Assembly (NCBI GenBank): GCA_028095005.1
Contig: CM051461.1
Span: 62,601,840-62,665,839 of the forward strand
DNA length: 64,000 nt
DNA from: Rhynchospora pubera
Lineage: Eukaryota > Streptophyta > Magnoliopsida > Poales > Cyperaceae
Direction: 5' to 3'
Made by a program: the position numbers and the translations under genes. Of the stretch, positions 30,593 through 43,010 are shown one piece after another; the stretch's first letter is position 1, and every line of letters starts with the position of its first letter. The notes below the pieces were generated by a model. The model was not told where the DNA came from. It made no database searches and worked only from the letters and a program-made list of their open reading frames with translations.

Positions 30593-33500
30593 CTGAAACG
30601 GAGACAATAAATTAATTATCAGCAGCAAGACTCCACCATCCTTCAAAATCTCTGCAAGAATTCAGAGATATGCATTCCATAGCAGAACTGTAACAAATTG
30701 ATACATAATTTTCATAATGTATTTTGAAAATTCTCATGCAATAAATTATAGAATTAACCTATTGTCCTTAGATATGAATCTAAGCATGCCCTGATATTTG
30801 TTGGAGATTCCCACTCATTCTACTATCAAGCAGCTCAAAAATTGTCCTTTGTCTTGTACCACTTACTTGCTGCTAAAAAGTAATATCAAAATTTCAAATA
30901 TTTGAAATAAACTAAACTAATTAACTTGAATTTTGAATATCCAGCTTACCACTTTCTGCTCAAACTATGAAAATTTTTAATCAAATTTCTTACCACAGAA
31001 GTTATGCGACTCAGGTTTGAGTGAGTGTAATTTTTTTACTTTAGCATAGTTTCTACCAGCAAGTGGGATGTTAAAAAATTGAAATTAGCTTATTTATTTT
31101 TAAAAAAAAATTTCTTCTTTTTTGTGAATGCTCCATTACTATCGATACATGTCTGAAATCATTTCTTGGCCTATGAAATATGAAGTAGCAATTGTAAACA
31201 CTCAATACATTTGTACAAAACCAATTACCCAATATTCCAATAACATAGACAATTTTTAAAATCAAACTAAGAAAGCAAATAAATTGACTCTGAGCAAATT
31301 AAGGTGATTCCATTAGCCTATTTAAATAGTTTGTGCGCTATTCAAACTGAAAGCAGAATGAATTTGGACAACATTGGACAATTTGGCAGACCCTACAAAA
31401 AAAAAAACAGCATTGCTCCGAACAAAAAACACTGTGAGAATTTTATAAAATAAAAGTGTTGAGATATAAACCTGAATCTCCAGCTACTGTATCTGTCCAT
31501 TCTTGATCTTTATGCAGTGATCGTAGCAAAAAAGAAAGTAACTGTCCAAACACCATATATGTCCATCGTATCTGCAGATTATTAGTATTAATCAATTATA
31601 AGTGGTGACTAAGCTAAATTCAAATCGAAATAAAAAATTCCATCCATTGAATACAACTAATTAAAACGAAGAAAAAATACCTAATTTTTCACAATTATTT
31701 ATAAGTTATTAAAATAAAATGAAAAAAATAAAACTAAAGAGGAATAATAACCACTTACCTTACACTCTACATTTTGGTATACCTCATCTGCATTATGCAA
31801 AACGTTGTTTTAAACAATCTTAGAAGTTGGAATATCTCATTTTCATTATTGAAACATATTTTATATCTTTCAATTAATATATACACAACTATTGGTTGCG
31901 TTTCATCTACAATTTAGAAGTTGGACCTTTTAAAATAGTCACACAATATCATTTCTCACCAAATAAGAATCTAAACTTGTATAGTTTTTCTTGTACCAGT
32001 GAAGTTGTGATATTCTTATGAGATACCATGGATTACTTTAATTTAAATCCTTGTGACAGTGTTTAATTAACAGTGCACGAAAACTAAACCAAATTGTTTC
32101 ATATCAAAGTCATTATTGGTGTACACTTTTCTTAATATAATTGCCAATAAAATGACTCAGTGGAGCACATCAAGAACACAATAGCGTACTCATTGACAAC
32201 TTATGAAATCATGTATTCCAGTCGATAACTGAGAACCAAAGCACAACTACATTTTTTTACAAAGGACAATTCCATACTTCCATATCAATCATGAATCTAT
32301 TATGCATCTATTTGTATTCAAAATCATGACAAAAATTGAAAGAAAAAGGTAACAAAAATATGATGGCACGGACCAGAAAGCAACGGATCTTCAAGAACAC
32401 TCATGCAAGAGATGCAGTCAGTGCAAAAAATTAAAAGAAATTATAGAAATAGTCAGCAAACTAAAAGAAAATTAAAAGCTGCCGATATTATTTATTCTGA
32501 TCCATCTTTGTGCAGATAATAATTTGGAATGATGATTAATGAACTTACCAACTTGGCTTTGTTGAGGAGTTCACGTGGGTACTTCTTATTGGTCTCTAAA
32601 GATGATGAAAGAAGCTGCCATGGCTGCAGCTGTCTCAGCTGCAATCTCTGCACCAGGTACTTGTCGGTTAATCTTGTATAGTGTTAATTCGTACTCTGTC
32701 GAAAGAGGTACCGACATCTAAGTTCAGTGTTAATATGCACCCTGTCAAGATAGGTACTCACATCTAATTATAGGTACTCATCTCCTTTGTACATTTCTAA
32801 AAGAAAATAACAATTTAACAACTAAAATCGACCAACTAACCCATCAATTCCATCACAAATCAACAAAAGAACGATACCTTTAACTACGGAAAGATCTCAG
32901 CATGTTCTCTTGTGAATCAACTTGTTGACAGGATTGATCTCGGCATGGCCATGCAACAGTCAATCAACCAGAAGCTCTATCAGATCAATTAACAGCATGC
33001 ACATCCCATACCAATTTTAGGGCTCTGACTAACTATTGCATGGCCTCCATTGCTTCTCTGCAGTGAAAAGTGTCTCTTTTAATTTAGAAAGTGCTAGATA
33101 AGCATGCACCGGGCCTGAAAATAATCACTAAAAAATGATTTAACACAATTAAATAATATTTAAAATAAGCTTAATGCATACAATTACTATTATTCCAGTC
33201 AGCCTAATAGTTATTTCTATTGGTTTGTGCAAATCAGTATAGTATGTCAATGCTACCATAATCACAAACTAAAGTGCAGCTAGATAGTTCTATTTTTTTC
33301 TTTGTATTTTATAAACTTTTTAGTTTAAAGTTAGTCAAATGGATGCCCTTTTCACCGGCAAGAAATCTGCAAGCCAATTTGACGTTAGTTACCACTTGTA
33401 CCAGGCAGTGGCATAATTTACATATTTAGCTGTAACAGTAAGTAGTAACATATATTCAATGAATGAAATGTTCATTTTGTTGCGCATTCAATAGATATAA

Positions 33501-34210
33501 CTTTTTAAAAATACACTACTATATTGGTTCGTGCATCTTATTTGTTTGGTTTCCAATAAACATATTATTTTATAAAAGAAACTCATCTATTTTTTATAAG
33601 AAGCTCATCTATTTTTTATAAAAGGAAAATTAACTTCAATTCATTGAGGTGGCAGATAGGGCCACGCCACATTTTCTAATTAAACATTAATCCATCAAAG
33701 AGTAAAGGAGCACTAAATTAAGGAACCTTCTTAATGGTTGTAGCTTGTTCTCTATCTTGGATGTTTTATCGAACACCTTCCATGCAGTTTACTCCTCACC
33801 TCCTTATTCAACATCGTAAGACTTCAGCCTTTTCCACATGCTCTCTAAAGAGAATGAAGCCTTAAAAAACACCAGAATCAAAGAGGAGCTGAAAATAAAA
33901 TAGGCATTAAATAAAATTGCAAAAGGAAGTAAGATATAATACCTTGCAATAGTATGGATGGAGATTAAAAAGCTTATCAATCAGGCCAAGCACGTGACCT
34001 TTGCGAGAGAGGAGCGAATCTGCAGTTTGTAAAAACTTGTGACTCGACTGGAATTTGTGGTAAAAATTTAAATATTCTGTAAATCCAAGTAAAACAAAAC
34101 ATAGCTGAACCAGGAAGGAAAATATTTCAAGGATGCTAAAAAGAAAAATTAAAGTTCAATACCTTTATAGCCAACTTTTGAGATTTTCTGTACAAATCAT
34201 TTATGGGATC
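30593..34210 (-). pseudogene. Multi-exon minus-strand gene relic or undescribed gene, group A
   Basis: Six exon-like blocks keep compatible phases locally. 34210-34163 (DPINDLYRKSQKLAIK) joins in frame to 34047-33943 (SSHKFLQTADSLLSRKGH; ends NLHPYYCK). 33860 to about 33735 begins ASFSLESMWKRLKSYDV but contains two in-frame TAA codons (33806-33804, 33791-33789) before resuming AWKVFDKTSKIENK. Further on, 32647-32549 (ends LLNKAKL), 31571-31472 (IRWTYMVFGQLLSFLL) and 30651-30593 (ILKDGGVLLLIINLLSPFQ) also join in frame, each with AG/GT borders. The product looks helical; I do not recognise the family. The double TAA suggests decay, unless that block is not an exon. Likely leader sequence lies near 34450-34710. 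Confidence 0.35.
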
Positions 34211-35583
34211 CTTACAAGATAATAAAAGAAATAACATGTTAGTTAAAAATGATAAAATACCAAAGCACCTGTGCTACATGAAATGGTTGCAATAGTAGTT
34301 CTTTAATATATACGGTTTCTGTCAAAATTCATCTTTATAAGTTCCTAACTGCAGTCTCCTTTAACTCGCTGCAATAGATTTTACCTTTAAACAAAATTTC
34401 TTCATTTTCTCTGCAATCAAAAGATAAACAAAAAGATAGGCGTGACCTGTCAGTGAAGCTGCAAGATTGCGCGAAATCATGCAAAGAAACATTATCTCCG
34501 TGCAACTCTCGAGAAGAAGAGAAGAGTAGACAAAACCGAACGAAAAGCAACCAAAATGGTACTTATTTGGAAGAGAAGCAACCGATCTGCTCATCCGTAA
34601 GATTGATGTTGCGAGTTAAGACCGGAGGCCGCCGCGATTCGCAAAAGAAGAGTTGCAACCCTGCTCCTTTTTGCCTCGGTAGTTGTGTAGCTCAAACTGA
34701 GGAGAGAGAACAAACAAATGGAGAGGAAACGCAGAGACTAATCAAAGCCAATAGATGGTTGAATGAACCTAACGGACTGGATCAAGTAACACAGAATGGA
34801 CGACCACGATTGAAGAACTGTTCTTTCCACAGTATATCACGTGCATCTCACGCCAGACAAAATGTATATGTTTCTAATGAGTGCTCATTCTAGAAAAGTT
34901 TAAATAAAAATTATGAAAGTTGCAGTCAATTGCGAATAGTAGTTATCAAAATGCATGAAAAGCTTTGGACTATTCCTATAGTAACCATGCACTATTTTAT
35001 GTGGACAAGGCGAAGGAGATGGAAAGTTGGAAACCTGATACGCGGCAAGAGAAGAGAAGGACAGAAGGTTGAGGTAGCAAAAATTCAAAGGAGATTGAAA
35101 AGTTTACAAAATGAGTTTACACCTTTGAGACTTTGACCAATGACAGCTTCATTCCCATTCCTCCCAAATTCCTCCGCAAATCACAATCACTTCATCACTT
35201 GGCTTGGCTGCCTCCTGGCTGGTCCTGAAACTGAAAGTAAACCATTCCTGTTTGTTTCCCAACCTCTCTGCTCTTGGTCTATTTATGTATATAAGCCTAA
35301 TCTGAATAATATTAATTGTAGCCTACGCATTAAAAGCTAGACCTAGCATACCATGAAAACTCAACAGTCCAACAAGCAACAACAGCTACATCACATAACA
35401 TCACCACACACCAAACTCACTCACTCTCCTCTTCTCTCTTTTATTTTTATTTTTGGTTGTTTCCTTTACCACTCTCTAAATTCAAAAACCAGCACTCATA
35501 ATCACACAAAGACCTCTCTCCATTCCTTCCATCTGCTTCTCTAGAGCTAAAGCTGGAGCTAGAATAAATATATATATAAATAA
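34211..35583. other. Intergenic between group A and TBL, probable shared promoter region
   Basis: 34450-34710 is GC-richer and may hold the first exon of the minus-strand group A gene; the plus-strand frame at 34453-34893 shows no domain. 35284-35297 (TATTTATGTATATA) is a possible TATA region for TBL, followed by a CT-rich leader up to the ATG at 35584. Confidence 0.4.
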
Positions 35584-38500
35584 ATGCAAACGCCTCGCCG
35601 AAAATCGCCCCGCTCCGGCCTCCCGGACGCCTCCACGCTGACCAGCCACCTCGCCTCCTACTTCCAGAAAACCACCAAGATACCCCTCTACGTCACCGCC
35701 ATCTCCATCTTCTTCCTCGCTCTCTGCATCTACGGCGAAGACATTGCCTCCCTCGCCGAGCTCTCCTTCTGGCGCATCCGCCAGGACCTCATCTACGTCC
35801 GCGCCGCTTACCGACCCAGACACAATCCCCGGCCCCGCCTCCCTTTCAATGCCACCCAGCTGCATGCATATGCACATGCGCACCTCCCGCCCGACACGTG
35901 CGATCTCTCCGTCGGCCGCTGGGTCTTCGACAACTCCAGCTTCCCGCTTTACTACGAGGAGGAGTGCCGCTTCCTCACCTTGCAAGTCACATGCGGCCTC
36001 AACGGCCGCAGAGACGAGACCTTCCAGCAATGGAGGTGGCAGCCTAGAGACTGCTCTTTGCCCAGGTATGCATCTATGTCTGTGAATTTTGAATGTAGAT
36101 CCAACTGAATTGTTGGGAAAGTTGTGAATTAATTGTGGATGAATTGGAAATTTGGAATTGGATCTGATCGTTTCAAATTTGGCAATAGCTGGGGGGGTTA
36201 TGTGTAAGATTTGGGTGACACTACACTGCCGACAGGGTTTTCTGTTTGGTTCTGCACCGTTCTAAAGTAAAGGTTACCTTTACAATTTTAGTTGATGGAA
36301 GGGTTTGAATATTGCAATTCTTTCTTTCTTTCTTTCTTTCTTGGTATGAATGTATGATTTCGAATTTTGATTATGAATGTGAGTGGTGGCAAGTGGCAAC
36401 TGACTAATGCAAATCTGCAGTACTGCCGACGTTGGAAATTTTGCATTTGCGGCACTAGTTGTTAACCAAATGAAAAATGTGTACAAACAGTCCTACATTA
36501 TTGGTCCGGTCCCATCAATTTCTTCCAACTATTTGTTTTTCTCTTTTAATTTATTTTTATGAGAAAAGGTTGCGACAATGGGACGTCTCCTCGCCTTCTG
36601 TAATCTGTACTGTTCCTAATTAATATGATATAACATATTTAGCTTTACGCTGAAAATATATATTGATGGCCATCTTGCCACAATGCCACTAGTTATCTTT
36701 TGTTACTTAGCATGCTATTTTGTCTTTGTTGTAATATATACAGTGCGTATCCTTTCAAATACGACACTTGTTTTTTTCAATCCAATACAATTCTGCTTTA
36801 CTGTTTCCTCCATTGAAATTCCAATTTCCTCTTTTTATATGACAAAATATGCTGACAATATTTTGACAAGAACATTATCTGGGGATTATATTATCATTAT
36901 TATTATTTCTTTCCTTCCATGAAAAGAAGTATATGTCAAGCTGTTGCCTTTTATTAATAAGAAGTAAATATATACTAAAAAAGAAGGAACACCAAAAAAG
37001 AATAACATCTGGGGATGATATTAGATCTTTCAAGGGATTACTTTAAACTTCCTCAATTTATGGTTTGATTATGATGGGTTATCATACAAAAGGTCCCGAA
37101 AGAAATCACCTATAACAGAAAGGGAAGATCCTATCTCAGCTGCTCTACCTAGTTTGGTAGTATGTCCATTTTTTATTTTTCATTTCTCCTTCGTGCATAC
37201 CATTAGACCAACCATTTAATTAATTGCAAATGATAATGTACCTAATCTTTAACAAATGTTTGTTTAGTGGGTAGGAGTTTGACTTTTAAACAGAGAAGTC
37301 CACTCATGGCAGACCCACATATATGTTTTTTCCTTCAAATTGCGAAATGTACCAAATAGCCTTGATTTTTTATTGAAAATTTTGTCATTTTTATGCATCA
37401 AGGTTTGAACCGTTGTTATTACTGAAGCAGTTGAGGAATAAGAGGCTTATGTTTGTGGGGGACTCTTTGAACCGAAATCAATGGGAGTCGCTGGTTTGTA
37501 TGGTCCAATCGGAGTTGAGGTATGCAAAGAAATGGGAAGATGGTAATCGAAATATCTTCTATTCCAAGGTTAGATTCACTGCATATTTGATATAACTGTG
37601 CAATTGATAGCATTCAAAGTTCAATATTAAGTACCAATTTACAATACTTCAGTTTAGAGAGAATTGAGACAAAAATTAATAACATAAAGGAGTGTATGAA
37701 CATGATTTAGACCCAGCATGAAAATTGAAATTTAACAGAAGACTGAGATGTTAAAGCAATTGAACTAGTCAAAGAAAGCAAACGGTTGTGATAAATTAGC
37801 AAATTAACTCTCAACTAAGTAAGTAATAACACATGAAAAATATTTCTTCGAGGCCAGTGCTTATTACATTTGTTCATTTTCCTTTGATGTCTGAATTAGG
37901 AGTACAATGCGAGCATAGAATTCTATTGGGCCCCATTCTTGGTCGAGTCAAATTCAGATAATCCAAAGATACACAGCATACCGCATCGTATTATAAAGCC
38001 TGATAGAATAGAGGGACATGCTGTGTACTGGAAAGGCGTGGATTATTTGATTTTTAATACCTACATCTGGTGGATGAACACTGACAAAATGAAAATTCTG
38101 TAAGTTCTTGCACTTCATCGTGCCTTTTGGTATTGATTGTTAACAAAACAAAACTTGTGAAGAAATTAACTTAGGCTCCTTACTATGAAAAAAACCATGT
38201 GATTCGTCGATATTTAATGTTAGTTGTAAATTGTTTTTATTGGTTCACTGAAAAAACTTTGATGTCAAACAGGAGGCCAAACGCAACGGATTGGTCAAAT
38301 CATGATGAAGTGATAAGAATTGAGGTGTATGAGCGAGTAATGAAAACTTGGACAGATTGGATCTACAAAAATGTTGACCCAGCAAAAACATCAGTGTTCT
38401 TCACGAGTATGTCTCCTCTTCATATAAAGTAAGTAATTCTTGCTATATTGTTTTTAAATACTAGTGGTGGCAATTATTTGGGCTCTCAGGACATACGATA

Positions 38501-41500
38501 GGTCACACTAATTTAACAAGGTTTATTTAATTTTCTTTTGTTCTTGTAAGATGTCCGTACTCTGGTTTCTGTTCCAATTCAATTAAACATTATATAACAA
38601 AAAAAATTGCACAAGCATGTACAAACATTAGCCGTGGCAATTAGAGAAGGCAGTATTGGATTCTTGGGACGATCTATGACACGTCATTATATCTACTTTG
38701 AATATGTGCGATAGAAGCCTCATGTTGTGTCGGTGACATTTAAAAAGCCATTTAATTTTATAAATGTCCTTGTATTGTATGCTCACCTTCACCGTGTACT
38801 ATTTTCCACAATTACCCCACAAGTTGTCTGTGTCACCGCCACATTTGAAAATTCCTTATACTAGATGGGCGACTGTTAACTTGTTATTTTATTACCCCAT
38901 TTGTTCAACACACTTTGTTCTCAAGTTTTGAATTATGCTTCCCCTACAGTTCGCTGTTTCTAGTAATACTTGTTTTAGAAAAGCGTTAATCATAAGAGAA
39001 CAGCGAGATGGAGCAACAAGAAGGGGACAAAACTAATAATGTGGCAACCCCACTAGGCCCGGGTGTTCTCCAAAATGACACGACACGATCGTGTTAGCAC
39101 GACACGATGTGCGTGTTAACACGACACGAATACAAAATTGGCACGACACTATTATGTTATCGTGTCGTGTTGGGACATTAGTAAGTTTGACACGATTCAA
39201 CACGACACGATTCGACACGCAACACGACACAAACACGAATTAACACGACACCTCAACACAAATTTAATTATTAATGTTGATTATTTAATCAAAATTAATA
39301 ATTTAATTTCAATTTGTAATACTATATCATATTATTTACCATCATTTAAATCATAATAGTGTTATAATCTAATTATTATTTTTATAAAAAATATTAATAA
39401 AAAAATTAAACTTAATCAAATAATAAATTATTATGTTTAGTAATTTTTTCTTACTTTTAATTTTTTAATAATTTTTTAATTTAAAAAATAATAAAATAAT
39501 ATGACACGATTTGACACGACTAACACGACGTGTCGACACGACACGACACGATCGTGTCAGTCGTGTCGTGTTGCATCTTCTCACCATTAAGCACGACACG
39601 ACACGACACGATTAAAAAAGTAGTTCGTGTCGTATTTGACATGACACGACACACACGATTAGAGAACACTGCCTGGGGCTGGAGGGCCACCACCTTGCAA
39701 TAAATCTCTAAACACATGCAATTCCCAGATTTATAGGGTCTTGATTGGTTATGTGATTTCACAAATCTCAACTAGGAACTATCGATGATGGATTTGTGGG
39801 CCCTTTTATATGATTTATTATAGTGACCAACCGACTGTTTTAAAATCCCCCAACATTTTAAGTCACATATCTTTGCGCACTTGTGGTATACAAAGATAGC
39901 TTTTCATAGTGCTATGAGCCTATGACTATGAGAACCCAAACAACTTTTAATTAAATTTGGTTTCTAAAAACATATTACCTATAATGAGATTAACGCAGGG
40001 CATCATTATTAGTGTCTAACACTGATTTACCTTTGTATGTTAGGGTCGTTTGGATGTTGTAGGAATTTGGGAAATTTGTAATTCTAGGCATAAATTTATT
40101 GAGAAGTGTGTAATTTTGTGAAGAGTTTGAATTGTTTATAATAAATTTGACATATGAAATTCCGAAAATTTATAATTCCCTCTTATTCCAACCCTATCCA
40201 AACGCCCCCTTAAAACTTTTCAATATCGCTCGAAGTAACTAATGATCCCCAAATTCACATGACAGCACATGATGATAAGTAGAAATGTGTAAAAGACAGC
40301 GAGTACAATTTACCGAAGGGTTTACAAATAAAGTAATATAGACATAGCATAGTGGGGTCATGTGAATCAGTCAATAAAAAAAATGCAAGGCATGGTCACA
40401 TGTTTCAGCCAGAACTAGCACAAAAACCAAGTGCATGAGAACATGCCATACTTTTTTGACCCCGCTTGTACTCCTTGGAATGGTAAATAGGTGGGGTCAG
40501 CTCATCTAACCTTTAAGCCTTTAAGGATTCAATAAAGAATGGGACTTGGGAGAGATCTGGCCATATTTATATAAGAAAAGAACTATTTCACAATGAACTG
40601 GGTTAATACAAGGTTGCATACAGGAAAAAAATTACTTATATTTGACAAAAAAGAAATAGGGCCGGTTGAAGCTATAGTAATTTGCAAATCTGTTACCTTT
40701 TTTTAATGGAACGAAATAAGTTTTGGAATCAAGCCTCAATTTTTATGCCAAGATATTAATAAAGCAAGGTATGGACTGTGGAGTAACTAATGGAAATTGT
40801 ATATGAGCAGAGAGTATTTACAATGAACTTTGTTTGCTTGCGAAATTGATGGGGCCTTGTCTGGTTCACGAATTCTTTAGAATTCATGTGTTGATATGGA
40901 AAAAAACTTCCAGATTCACAGCATACAAAGGATTGCACTAGTGTCAAGTGCCAACCAATCCAATATAACCAGAAAGCACTCGGTTTTGCATACATATAGT
41001 CAATACACATTGCAGTTTAAAGCATCACTAGGCACTAGCAGTTGTTAGAATATCATATCAATTATTCTATATGGTCGAGTCCAAATTCACATTAATGGGG
41101 AAGATATCTGGGACCTGCATGTAGGTAATAATGCCAAAATTTTCCATCTACCCACCCTGTTGTAATTTATATTTTTTAATAGTCAAGGAGCCATGTGAAC
41201 CTATAGTTTGTAACTATTTATTAACAGCCCAACCACCATCTATTACAAGTTAAGAACAATATTACTTACTATTTATTTTTGTTTCACATGCAAGGCTCCA
41301 GATTTTATTTTTTCGTTCCTTTTTTAATACAATTTTAAGCTGCTCCTATGTACACGAAGGAGTACTCACACAATTGTCCCTTCGTTTATCTATTTTGGCA
41401 GTTCTAACCAATGGGGCGACCCGAATGGTATTAAGTGTGCGTTAGAGACTCTACCGGTGAACACCACTGAGCCACCAAATGTCGGGTCTGACCCACAAAT

Positions 41501-41759
41501 GTTTGATCTAGTCTCGAACTTGACTCGATCAATGTCGAAAGTTCCTGTGACATTCATTGACATTACAAGATTGTCAGAATACCGCAAGGATGCACACACG
41601 TCAGTATACACAGTGCGTGGGGGGAAGGTGTTGACACCTGAGCAGCAGGCCGATCCCAAAACTTATGCCGATTGCATCCATTGGTGCCTTCCTGGAGTGC
41701 CTGATGTATGGAATCAGATACTCTACACCAAGATTCTTTCCAAGAGTGTTAAATCATAA
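35584..41759 (+). CDS. TBL: Trichome birefringence-like (TBL) polysaccharide O-acetyltransferase
   Basis: Five coding exons, 35584-36065, 37403-37568, 37900-38099, 38273-38428 and 41402-41759, join in frame to 453 residues. A basic N terminus (about 1-32) precedes one membrane segment (IPLYVTAISIFFLALCIYG, about 33-51), as in type II Golgi proteins of this family. The PMR5-N domain has CDLSVGRWV and WRWQPRDC; the esterase-like domain has the GDS motif (LMFVGDSLNRNQW) and the C-terminal DxxH (DCIHWCLPG). TBL proteins acetylate xylan, mannan or pectin in the Golgi; the substrate cannot be told here. All introns are GT-AG. The last intron is about 3 kb and holds a hAT-like element and a MITE. 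No defect seen. Confidence 0.93.
36066..37402 (+). other. TBL intron 1
   Basis: 1.3-kb AT-rich intron between the PMR5-N exon and the GDS exon. (TTTC)n microsatellite at about 36310-36331. Nothing else recognised. Confidence 0.85.
39063..39669. mobile_element. hAT-like non-autonomous element with CACGACAC subterminal repeats (in TBL intron 4)
   Basis: Inverted ends GTGTTCTC / GAGAACAC. Both subterminal regions are packed with ACACGACACGA and TCGTGTCGTGT repeats, the centre is AT-rich, and there is no coding sequence. Right-end CAGTGTTCTCTAATCG looks like a hAT terminus. The flanking 8 bp match poorly, so the target duplication is unproven. Confidence 0.65.
40043..40209 (+). mobile_element. 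MITE, GTTTGGAT family, copy 2 (in TBL intron 4)
   Basis: Ends GGGTCGTTTGGAT / ATCCAAACGCCCCC, flanked by TTA on both sides (40040-40042 and 40210-40212), a 3-bp target duplication of PIF/Harbinger type. Core GTGTGTAATTTTGTGAAGAG is shared with the other copies. Confidence 0.8.
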
Positions 41760-42863
41760 AAGAAAATAGGGAAATAAAACTGTGCTATTAGTTTTGGTAC
41801 TGAGACTAAGCTAATAGTAACAGTTCTAATATTAGGTGCATATCAACTCAGAAATGGGGAAATTTTACAAGAATTTTTCCAAAAAAAATATATTGGTGTA
41901 AATTAGGAGTTTTTTTTTTACTCTAGAATTTAGATATTATTTTGTTTTTTGTTTTTTTACATCATGTTGATTTTGGGGTTAAGCATGGCTGGTTGGCTTA
42001 TTTGCAAAGGGGTTGGCACTGCCATAAAGTTGTAAATTATACTTTCCTTCTCCCTAAAGTCTTATGGCATGAAGAAAAAAAATTTAATGGCAAATGGTGA
42101 AATTTTATTTGGTACAAGCTGAATCGTTCATCTACTGTTTAGCTATCCTCATCCAGCAGACTACATAAAAATGATGCATAAAGCGTGAATTATACAGAGG
42201 AGAACCAGATTGACTACGAGAATATTTAACTAGTATGTGAACTCTTGTTGTGTTGACAGTAACTAAGTCCCTTCGTTTCTTTAATATTGGCCATTCTTCA
42301 TTAGTGGGAGGGATTAGTTTCATTCTTCAACGTAATTATAAAAGGAGCATCTAATTGTTTAAATATTTAGAGGAATTGGAGCTAAGAGCATTTGTCATAA
42401 ACAAAGAAGAGAAAGCTGCAGACTGCAAGGAACAGAGCTGATGACGTGGTTTTAAATTCAGTAGTTTTAGTTTGGGTTGAGGTTGGTGGGCATGCAAGTT
42501 TGGATGAGTGTCCGAGAAAATAGAAATATTGATTTTGAATTTTTGATCGAATGAATCGATCAGGTTACGTCGGTCATTTAGAATGTCGAGTGTTCGACAA
42601 AAAAACAAAGGTTGCCCATAGCAAATCCCAACTCGGGAATCCAATTTACAATCCCAATCCCACGAAACGAGGGTAGCACATCTCATGGCTTCTCCCAATT
42701 TTTTAATTTTATAAATAAACAAATCAGCACCTCCCAGATAGTACAGGCCGATTCTTGTAATCTGGTGGTGAAAGAAGGAAGGAAGACATTTAGCAAATAT
42801 GACATAGCAAAGATAATCAAATCACCAAGTCTAGACGAAGAAAGGGTGGAGTAGGCTTGCTAT
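41760..42863. other. Intergenic, TBL 3' region
   Basis: Probable TBL 3' UTR followed by AT-rich sequence. A short frame at 42612-42854 has no recognised domain. Confidence 0.4.
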
Positions 42864-43010
42864 GCCTCCGTTTGGATGCGTTGAGAAGAAGTAGAAAGAA
42901 GAAAGAATGAAAGAAAAAAAATTATAAACAATCCAAATTCTTCACAAAGTTACACACTTCCCAATATTTCTTCCCACTTCTTCCCTTGTTTTCTTCTTCC
43001 CACACCTATA
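42864..43010 (-). mobile_element. MITE, GTTTGGAT family, copy 3, one end lost
   Basis: Starts GCCTCCGTTTGGATG and carries the inverse core AACAATCCAAATTCTTCACA, but the right terminal repeat is missing after CACACCTAT, immediately beside the LINE insertion. Confidence 0.7.

Noticed and set aside
30760..30880. Plus-strand FVGDSHSFY resembling a TBL GDS motif
   Set aside because: No neighbouring TBL domains, no splice chain, and the frame ends soon after; taken as coincidence.
32549..32647. Apparent glycosyl hydrolase family 9 match (AAETAAAMAAS) on the minus strand
   Set aside because: That frame stops inside the exon. Another frame is open across the whole splice-bounded segment and joins its neighbour in phase, so the Ala-rich match is probably chance.
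38866..38875. ACTAGATGGG resembling the Helitron end at 23113
   Set aside because: No hairpin beside it; a short match only.
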